A stretch of DNA of 11,660 bases from an uncultured Oscillospiraceae bacterium. GTDB lineage: Bacteria; Bacillota; Clostridia; Oscillospirales; Acutalibacteraceae. Positions 5,941-11,660 of the stretch are shown here, in pieces. Below the pieces are notes generated by a model that worked only from the letters and a program-made list of their open reading frames with translations, did no database searches and was not told where the DNA came from. The stretch lies in the NCBI GenBank assembly GCA_900548305.1, contig URJZ01000032.1:1-11660 (forward strand), in the 5' to 3' direction. Position numbers and translations under genes: made by a program. Each line of letters begins with the position of its first letter. Position 1 is the stretch's first letter.

Positions 5941-7230
5941 CTATTTTTCCATAAAATGGAACTTTGTTTTTTCTCTTGCTTCGGCCGCTACAAAAAGCGA
6001 CCCGCACACCAAAATTACGCCATTTTCTCCTATTAGCTGTTCCGCGCGGTGCAAAGCATCTTCTACACTATTAGCCGCAGTCGTTTGCTGTCCGCAGGCA
6101 ATCCAACGCAATGCAAATGTTTTTGCATCCAAAGCTCTTGGATTATTCGGTGTAATGGTAATAACGTGATGAAATACATCTGCAAGCGCATGAACCATAT
6201 AATCTGTGTCTTTGTCCCGTAAGGCGCCTATCACGGCAACGATTGTTCTATCGGGGAGATATTGCTTTACGGATGCTTTTAGCATATCAATTCCAGCCTG
6301 ATTATGCGCACCATCAATGATAATCAAAGGATTTTCTCGTACAATTTCCCATCTGGCCAGAAACTGAACCTTTTCTAAACCTGCTTTGATATGATTGATT
6401 TCAATTGGAAATCCTTTTTGCTTTAATTGTTCTGTTACAGCCAATACCGTACAAACATTCAAAGACTGATGTACGCCAATCAACGGCAAGTGTAATGTAC
6501 TGCCATGATACAAAAAATCTGTTCCGTTTAAATCTATATGGAGCAATTGGATATCATTCATAAAAGCCTCTACGACACAATTGTTCTGCTTTTCCGCTTC
6601 CTCTTTCACAATTGGCATGACTTCAGCTTTCTGACATGGAGCTACCACAAAGGTTCCGTTTGGCTTCATAATTCCACATTTATCTGTGGTGATTTTCTCT
6701 ATGGTATCTCCCAATACCTCTGTATGGTCCATAGAGACAGAGGTTAATACAGATACCAATACATTTGTAATCACATTGGTGGAATCTCTCTTGCCGCCAA
6801 CACCGACTTCAAATACAACAATATCACATTTTTGTTTGGAAAACCAAAGAATTGCCAACACTGTGACCAATTCAAATTCCGACATGCGCTCTCCCGATGA
6901 CTGCAATTGCTCTACATATGGAAACACCTGCTCCATAAGAGCTGCGAATGCTTCTTTGGGAATCATCTCTCCATTAACCTGGATACGTTCCCGGAATTCT
7001 ATAATATAGGGAGATACAAATAAACCTGTTTGATAGCCCGCTTCCCGCAAAATAGAAGATAACATAGCGCAGGTAGAACCTTTTCCGTTTGTACCTGCCA
7101 CATGTATAAATTGCAATTGATGTTGCGGATTCCCGAATTGTTCTAAAATCCAAGCGACACGTTCCACTGCGCCGGGAGAGCCAAAGCGCTGTAGCGTGCC
7201 AAGTTTCTCCATTGCTGTTTCAAAAGTCAT
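5941..7230 (-). CDS. folC: Bifunctional folylpolyglutamate/dihydrofolate synthase
   Basis: An ATP-dependent ligase of the Mur fold in the cytoplasm that adds glutamate to dihydropteroate and to folates, which retains them in the cell. The length of 429 residues is normal. The P-loop is AGTNGKGST (45-53), followed by SPYIIEFRERIQVNG (about 73-87), FEVGVGGKRDSTNV (140-153), DHTEVLG (168-174), the lysine region DKCGIMK (183-189) and IIDGAHN (304-310) opening the C-terminal domain. GVGGKRDSTN departs slightly from the common GLGGRLDATN. ATG 7230 has GAGAGG six bases upstream. It lies 74 bases after valS, a common Firmicute pairing. No closer promoter is evident, so it probably depends on read-through from valS. 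I cannot tell from sequence whether both activities are present. Confidence 0.93.
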   Translation of the reverse strand: MTFETAMEKLGTLQRFGSPGAVERVAWILEQFGNPQHQLQFIHVAGTNGKGSTCAMLSSILREAGYQTGLFVSPYIIEFRERIQVNGEMIPKEAFAALMEQVFPYVEQLQSSGERMSEFELVTVLAILWFSKQKCDIVVFEVGVGGKRDSTNVITNVLVSVLTSVSMDHTEVLGDTIEKITTDKCGIMKPNGTFVVAPCQKAEVMPIVKEEAEKQNNCVVEAFMNDIQLLHIDLNGTDFLYHGSTLHLPLIGVHQSLNVCTVLAVTEQLKQKGFPIEINHIKAGLEKVQFLARWEIVRENPLIIIDGAHNQAGIDMLKASVKQYLPDRTIVAVIGALRDKDTDYMVHALADVFHHVITITPNNPRALDAKTFALRWIACGQQTTAANSVEDALHRAEQLIGENGVILVCGSLFVAAEAREKTKFHFMEK

Positions 7231-7248
7231 GGTTTACCTCTCTGTTCT

Positions 7249-7298
7249 AAAAAACAAAAGAAGGTTTTTCATCGCCAAAACGATACCAAACCTTCTTT
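7249..7298 (-). terminator. Terminator-like hairpin between valS and folC
   Basis: Minus strand AAAGAAGGTTT (7288-7298) pairs with AAACCTTCTTT (7257-7267), 11 perfect pairs. A second inner helix, ATCG with CGAT (7281-7284 and 7271-7274), is separated by a small internal loop. The 3' arm runs into TTTTGTTTTTT (to 7249). It has the form of an intrinsic terminator six bases after the valS stop, so folC would be expressed below valS by partial read-through. Confidence 0.8.
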
Positions 7299-7304
7299 CT
7301 ATCC

Positions 7305-9932
7305 TTATGATTGTAATGCTGAAATACTGGATTCAATCAGTTGTATACGTTCGGTTAAGGTCTCAAAGTCTTTTTTTACACCTTCCACCACCTGTGCAGG
7401 CGCTTTGGATAAAAAGCCTTGATTATTTAACTTACCGTTTACTTGAGCGAATTGTTTCTTTGCAGTTTCAAGCTCTTTATTCAAACGAGCCAATTCTGCT
7501 TTTTTATCTACCAATTCATCCATAGGAATATACACTTTTGCATCGTTAGTAACAATGGTAACTGCACCCTCAATGTCAAAGGCTTGTCCAATGGTAATTT
7601 GTGTTGCATAAGCCAGTTTATTCAAAATGGCAATTCCGTTTTCAAACGTGTTTGGCTCTGCTGTTGCAATGTATAGGTTTGTTTTTCTGGATGGTGGCAC
7701 ATTCATTTCTGCTCTGCGGTTTCTAACACCGCGAATCACATCCATAATGCGCTGCATTTCCAGCTCTGCTTCCGGGAAATCATGTTCCTGACAATATTCA
7801 GGCCACTGTGCTACAATCAGTGCATCTCCTTCATGGGGCAGTGTTTGCCAAATTTCTTCTGTAATAAACGGCATAAACGGATGCAGTAACTTTAATGTAC
7901 CGGTCATAACCCAAACCAATACTTCACGGGCATTTTGTGCTGTTTGTGCATCGTCTGAATTCATTCTGATTTTTGCAATCTCAATATACCAGTCACAGAA
8001 TACATCCCACAGAAAATCATAAATTTTCTGTGCGGCAATGCCCAATTCAAATTTTTCTAAATTTTCTGTAATTTCTTTTGCCACACGGTTAAACGAACTG
8101 ATTATCCATTTATCCTCTGTGGTTAGCTCATTTGGAAGTTCATTTTTAATTTCATGGCCTTCCAAATTCATTAAGATAAAGCGAGCCGCATTCCAAATTT
8201 TATTTGCAAAGTTACGGCTTGCTTCTACCTTTTCAGGTGAATAACGCATATCATTTCCGGGACTGTTACCGGTTGCAAGCATAAAGCGTAGTGCGTCTGC
8301 ACCGTATTGTTCTATAACCTCTAGGGGATCAATACCATTTCCCAAAGATTTAGACATTTTCACACCGTTTGCATCACGGACAATACCGTGAATGAATACC
8401 GTATCAAACGGCACTTTTCCCATATGGGCCAACCCTGAGAATATCATTCTGGCTACCCAGAAAAAGATAATGTCATAACCTGTTACCAAAGTGCTGGTTG
8501 GATAGAAATAGTTTAATTCTTCTGTGTTATCCGGCCAGCCCAAAGTGGAAAACGGCCACAAAGCAGAAGAGAACCATGTATCTAGGGTATCTTCATCTTG
8601 ATGAATGTGGGTACTGCCACATTTGCAACAAGCATGAGGCGTTTCTCTTGATACTGTGATTTCGTTACAATCATCACAATACCATGCAGGAATACGATGT
8701 CCCCACCACAATTGGCGTGAAATACACCAATCTTTGATGTTATTCATCCAGTTAAAGTATATTTTATCAAAACGTTCCGGAACAAATTTAACTTCACCAT
8801 CTTCTACCGCTTTTACCGCAGGCTTTGCCAACGGTTCCATTTTTACAAACCATTGCTTGGAAACACGTGGTTCTACTACCGTTTTACAACGGTAGCAAGT
8901 ACCTACATTATGTTTAATAGGTTCCACTTTGATTAAATATCCCTGTTCTTCCAGCGCTTTTACAATTTTCTTGCGAGCATCCAAGCGGTCCATACCTTGA
9001 TATTCTCCGCCGTTTTCGTTAATAACGCCGGATTCATCCATAATATTAATCACAGGAAGATTATGACGTAGACCAACTTCGAAATCGTTTGGGTCATGAG
9101 CCGGCGTAATTTTTACCACACCTGTTCCAAAATCCTGTTCTACATATGTGTCTGCCACAATTGGAATTTCACGGCCAACCAATGGAAGAATCAACATTTT
9201 TCCTACTAAATGTTGATAACGTTCATCCTCAGGATGTACTGCTACCGCAGTATCTCCTAACATAGTTTCCGGTCTGGTTGTTGCTAAATTTAAGTAGCCA
9301 CTTCCATCTGCCAATGGATAACGAATGTGCCAAAAGTTACCGTCTTTTTCCGCAAAGTCAACTTCGGCATCTGAGATAGAAGTTTTACAGTTAGGACACC
9401 AGTTAATCATACGTTCGCCACGATAAATTAGTCCTTCATTGTACAATTTTACAAAAACTTCTTTTACCGCTTCGGAACAACCTTCATCCAGTGTAAAACG
9501 TTCACGATCCCAATCACAGGAAGAACCCAATTTTTTCAACTGGGAGATGATAGTGCCGCCGTATTTCTCTTTCCATTCCCATGCACGTTTCATAAAGCCA
9601 TCACGACCGATGTCTTCTTTTGTAACGCCTTCCTGCTTCATCGCTTCTACAATTTTCGCCTCTGTAGCAATAGAAGCATGATCCGTACCGGGCAGCCATA
9701 AGGCAGAGTATCCCTGCATTCTTCTGAAACGAATCAAAATATCCTGCAAAGTTTCGTCCAATGCGTGTCCCATATGCAGTTGACCTGTAATATTTGGCGG
9801 TGGAATTACGATTGTATATGGTTTCTTCTTGGAATCTACTTCAGCATGAAAGTATCTTCCGTTCATCCAAAACTCATAAATTCTCTCTTCTACTTCATGC
9901 GGCTCGTAAGCCTTTGCAAGTTCTTTGCCCAT
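7305..9932 (-). CDS. valS: Valyl-tRNA synthetase
   Basis: A class Ia synthetase charging tRNA-Val in the cytoplasm and editing misactivated threonine. The 875-residue protein has PPPNITGQLHMGH (44-56, the HIGH motif), an inserted editing domain at about 170-380 (TTRPETMLGDTAVAVHP), zinc-type cysteine pairs CYRCK and CDDCN/CCKCG, DTWFSSALWPFSTLGWP, and KMSKS at 525-529. An anticodon-binding domain follows, with a C-terminal coiled coil (VDKKAELARLNKELETAKK) typical of ValS. ATG 9932 is fixed by GGGAGG seven bases upstream; an in-frame extension to 9962 is unsupported. It has its own promoter, but no T-box leader precedes it: only about 48 nt lie between the predicted transcript start and the ATG. 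Confidence 0.98.
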   Translation of the reverse strand: MGKELAKAYEPHEVEERIYEFWMNGRYFHAEVDSKKKPYTIVIPPPNITGQLHMGHALDETLQDILIRFRRMQGYSALWLPGTDHASIATEAKIVEAMKQEGVTKEDIGRDGFMKRAWEWKEKYGGTIISQLKKLGSSCDWDRERFTLDEGCSEAVKEVFVKLYNEGLIYRGERMINWCPNCKTSISDAEVDFAEKDGNFWHIRYPLADGSGYLNLATTRPETMLGDTAVAVHPEDERYQHLVGKMLILPLVGREIPIVADTYVEQDFGTGVVKITPAHDPNDFEVGLRHNLPVINIMDESGVINENGGEYQGMDRLDARKKIVKALEEQGYLIKVEPIKHNVGTCYRCKTVVEPRVSKQWFVKMEPLAKPAVKAVEDGEVKFVPERFDKIYFNWMNNIKDWCISRQLWWGHRIPAWYCDDCNEITVSRETPHACCKCGSTHIHQDEDTLDTWFSSALWPFSTLGWPDNTEELNYFYPTSTLVTGYDIIFFWVARMIFSGLAHMGKVPFDTVFIHGIVRDANGVKMSKSLGNGIDPLEVIEQYGADALRFMLATGNSPGNDMRYSPEKVEASRNFANKIWNAARFILMNLEGHEIKNELPNELTTEDKWIISSFNRVAKEITENLEKFELGIAAQKIYDFLWDVFCDWYIEIAKIRMNSDDAQTAQNAREVLVWVMTGTLKLLHPFMPFITEEIWQTLPHEGDALIVAQWPEYCQEHDFPEAELEMQRIMDVIRGVRNRRAEMNVPPSRKTNLYIATAEPNTFENGIAILNKLAYATQITIGQAFDIEGAVTIVTNDAKVYIPMDELVDKKAELARLNKELETAKKQFAQVNGKLNNQGFLSKAPAQVVEGVKKDFETLTERIQLIESSISALQS

Positions 9933-9986
9933 GCACGTTCCTCCCATGTATATCAACAACAAAATTTACAAATGTTTAACTTATTT

Positions 9987-10015
9987 ATTATGCCATTTCT
10001 TCCCGGCTTTGTCAA
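9987..10015 (-). promoter_or_regulatory. Sigma-A promoter of valS-folC
   Basis: Minus strand TTGACA (10010-10015), a 17-base spacer and CATAAT (9987-9992) with an upstream TGG (extended -10) form a strong promoter. The -35 box overlaps the TGA stop of the upstream gene (10012-10014). The transcript start is expected near 9980, giving a short, unstructured leader. Confidence 0.75.
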
Positions 10016-10515
10016 TTCAGTTCTGCAGTTGTCTGTGTGCATTCACCATCAGAGGAAAAAGCATCAATTATCACAGAGAGACAAAGACTTTCTAACGCAA
10101 ATTCAGGTTGTTCTATCTGCAGTATATAGCTATTTCCACTCTGCGACATCCATTGTGTTCCATGAATAAAGATAACGGTGCGGTCAACGTCTACCACATC
10201 AAAATTGCGCAGCAAAACATCACCACGGAACACCCATGTTTGACCGTTTATTTTAAACAAAGGTTCTGAAGCTACAAAACTGCATAATAAAGTCATGCGC
10301 TTTCTGCCGTTTATGAAAATACTGCTGCGAAGCATTTTTGAAAAACCCATACAATGAATATCTGCAACTTTTTCCCGCTCTGTTGTTTCAATGTAAATGT
10401 ATTTACCAAAGCGATGTTTGTCTATCAATACCTGATAGCAAGGATGCCCCCATTCATCCATAACATGAAACAGAAGATTTCCCGGTTCTGTTGATTGTTT
10501 CAAGTATAAAATCAT
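10012..10515 (-). CDS. LURP-one-related / YxjI-like family protein
   Basis: A 167-residue protein without signal peptide or membrane segment. It is rich in beta strands and follows the pattern of bacterial LURP-one/YxjI (tubby-like barrel) proteins. An opening strand MILYLKQ leads to FHVMDEWGHPCYQVL, then RFGKYIYIETTEREKVADI, a central INGQTWVFRGDVLLRNFDVVD (about 90-110), and a final SYILQIEQPEFALESLCLSVIIDAF (about 130-153). The molecular role of bacterial members is not established, and I assign none. The start has TAGGAGGTC six bases before ATG 10515. A long leader of about 160 nt precedes it, and its stop codon overlaps the valS -35 box. The family call is by recognition of pattern, not by search. 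Confidence 0.65.
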   Translation of the reverse strand: MILYLKQSTEPGNLLFHVMDEWGHPCYQVLIDKHRFGKYIYIETTEREKVADIHCMGFSKMLRSSIFINGRKRMTLLCSFVASEPLFKINGQTWVFRGDVLLRNFDVVDVDRTVIFIHGTQWMSQSGNSYILQIEQPEFALESLCLSVIIDAFSSDGECTQTTAELN

Positions 10516-10676
10516 AGATAAGACCTCCTATTATAGATACATAGGTTAGTGCTTTTTCAATCGGGGTAATGTTCCAGCAAACTGACTTAAAATAGAGCTT
10601 GTAAGCAATTTCAGCTACGACAAAAAGATAAATGCCATCCCTGTTTTAGCGGTAGAGTATTACCGTGTAGACTATA
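10516..10676 (-). other. Long untranslated leader of the YxjI-like gene
   Basis: About 160 nt separate the predicted start of transcription from the ribosome binding site. On the minus strand the leader can form a short hairpin, CGGTA (10661-10665) with TACCG (10650-10654). No known riboswitch consensus is recognisable. TATAAT at 10526-10531 lies too close to the ATG to serve as a promoter for it, because it abuts the Shine-Dalgarno. Confidence 0.35.
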
Positions 10677-10681
10677 CTATT

Positions 10682-10710
10682 ATCATATCATGTTTGGAAT
10701 GTTGAAACAA
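10682..10710 (-). promoter_or_regulatory. Probable promoter of the YxjI-like gene
   Basis: Minus strand TTGTTT (10705-10710), a 17-base spacer and TATGAT (10682-10687) with an extended -10 TGA. The -35 matches only three of six bases, offset by the TG element. It lies just after the terminator of the preceding gene. Confidence 0.5.
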
Positions 10711-10724
10711 TCTGAAAACTGACG

Positions 10725-10759
10725 AAAAAAAGTCCACCAAAATGATTGGTGGACTTTTT
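10725..10759 (-). terminator. Intrinsic terminator after the NodB-fold gene
   Basis: Minus strand AAAAAGTCCACCAA (10746-10759) pairs perfectly over 14 bases with TTGGTGGACTTTTT (10727-10740) across a five-base loop. The T-run continues to 10725. It begins one base after the stop codon of the preceding gene. Confidence 0.95.
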
Positions 10760-10760
10760 C

Positions 10761-11660
10761 TTATTCCGGTAATGCCATAGTAAATGGTTTTGTGGTAGCA
10801 TCCATCGCTTTAAACTCATAACCGTTTTCTTTTGATTTTTGAATAATGCCAGGTAATTGCTCCAAAGTTGCACTGGAGTTGTTATCCATTAACACAACGG
10901 ATTTCCCACTATTTAAAATACCTTTTACAGTGGTATCATAAATTTGCTGTCCCGTTGCCCATTGATTACTGTCACCAGAGTCTAAACTCCAATCATGGTA
11001 CGTAAACCCACGTCGTTCCATTTCTTTGACAATATCTTTAATCGTAGCTTGATTATAACCGTTTACGCTGCCTCCCGCAAAACGAAAAACAGTTGGTTTT
11101 TCACCGGTTGCTTCCGTAATCAAATCAAATACTTTTGCAAAATCAGCCAAATAATTTTCAACGGACGCATATATGGTTTGATAATCATACGTATTAGTCA
11201 ATACCCCTACAGTATGACCTTTATCATGAATTTTTTGAATAGATTCCTTTAAATACTCATCTGTATTTTCATTACAGTAAATGAAGAAAGTTGCTTTCAC
11301 ATCTTGCTGTTCCAAAACATTCAATATTTTTTCAGTTTGAGCAGACGGCGCATTATTAAACGTTAAATAAACAGACTTTTCTCCTTCTGCAGCACCAATT
11401 TTTTCAACCTGCGGAACATACATATCAGGATATAACATTTCATATGAATTGGTATTTGTCTGCTGTGATACTGTACTTTCTGTTGACTGCATACTTTCAG
11501 TTACAGACGACACTGTTGAGGATACATTATTTTGCGATGTTTGTGCCGGCTGATAAAACACAAAATACCAGATCAGTACACCTGCAACTGCTAGTGCAAG
11601 TACTGCAGATACTGAGATGATAATAATATTTCTAACCAGATGATTATCTCTGCCATACCT
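10761..11660 (-). CDS. Membrane-anchored NodB-fold (polysaccharide deacetylase-like) protein, probable pseudoenzyme, 5' partial
   Basis: The frame stays open to the right edge, so the start is outside the window; 299 residues are visible. After RYGRDNHLVRN comes one membrane segment (visible residues about 12-33), then a Ser/Thr/Gln-rich spacer (about 36-72), placing the domain outside the cell. The NodB fold is clear: VYLTFNNAPS (97-106), VKATFFIY, KGHTVGVLTNTYDY, KPTVFRFAGGS and YHDWSLDSGD. Active enzymes have TFDDGP, NHT..H, RxPxG and LMHD. Here both motif 1 aspartates are Asn, the two metal-binding histidines are Leu and Tyr (visible 154 and 158), the motif 3 proline is Ala, and the last histidine is Asp (LMDNN). 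Catalysis is therefore unlikely. GTG 11561 is only an internal codon. Confidence 0.85.
   Translation of the reverse strand, partial: RYGRDNHLVRNIIIISVSAVLALAVAGVLIWYFVFYQPAQTSQNNVSSTVSSVTESMQSTESTVSQQTNTNSYEMLYPDMYVPQVEKIGAAEGEKSVYLTFNNAPSAQTEKILNVLEQQDVKATFFIYCNENTDEYLKESIQKIHDKGHTVGVLTNTYDYQTIYASVENYLADFAKVFDLITEATGEKPTVFRFAGGSVNGYNQATIKDIVKEMERRGFTYHDWSLDSGDSNQWATGQQIYDTTVKGILNSGKSVVLMDNNSSATLEQLPGIIQKSKENGYEFKAMDATTKPFTMALPE

Noticed and set aside
5720..6007. Minus-strand open frame between folC and spoIIAA
   Set aside because: It overlaps the end of folC in another frame, crosses the strong folC terminator and has a random, basic composition.
9765..10169. Plus-strand open frames antisense to the valS start and the valS promoter
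   Set aside because: They lie across real minus-strand genes and a promoter, lack a ribosome binding site and have no family features.
10645..10675. tRNA-like D-arm sequence GCGGTAGAGTA on the plus strand
   Set aside because: No T-arm (GGTTCGA-like), no acceptor stem and no anticodon stem can be found around it; it is the complement of a simple hairpin.

Overview
The window is AT-rich chromosomal DNA of an endospore-forming, low-GC Gram-positive bacterium. A spoIIAA-spoIIAB-sigF operon, strong AGGAGG-type ribosome binding sites, many intrinsic terminators and Firmicute-type proteins place it in the Firmicutes, most probably class Clostridia; I cannot name a genus. No rRNA, tRNA, CRISPR array, insertion sequence or phage gene is visible. 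The region looks like ordinary core genome with one structurally remarkable gene.

Layout. (a) 1-1200: a promoter firing left out of the window (3-31), then metA on the plus strand, predicted from Glu111 to be a homoserine O-acetyltransferase. (b) 1146-4015: a minus-strand methionine ABC importer operon metQ-metN-metI that converges on metA; both share a bidirectional terminator. (c) 4240-5811: the minus-strand sporulation operon spoIIAA-spoIIAB-sigF (anti-anti-sigma, anti-sigma kinase, forespore sigma factor) with overlapping genes. (d) 5862-10015: valS-folC with its own promoter, an internal terminator-like hairpin and a strong end terminator. (e) 10012-10710: a LURP-one/YxjI-like protein with a long untranslated leader. 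(f) 10761-11660: the end of a membrane-anchored NodB-fold protein whose 5' end lies outside the window.

Main discovery. The methionine-binding lipoprotein MetQ is circularly permuted. It has an ordinary signal peptide and lipobox, but the canonical C-terminal half of the MetQ/NlpA fold comes first, followed by a linker of about 19 residues and then the canonical N-terminal half. The frame is uninterrupted and the gene sits in a normal operon with metN and metI, so it is probably functional. I know of no description of this arrangement.

Second observation. The NodB-fold protein at the right edge has lost the catalytic and metal-binding residues of polysaccharide deacetylases and is probably a pseudoenzyme.

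The two methionine units make and import methionine, yet neither shows a recognisable SAM riboswitch or T-box. Their promoter/leader regions instead carry AT-rich palindromes that may be operators. valS also lacks a T-box leader.
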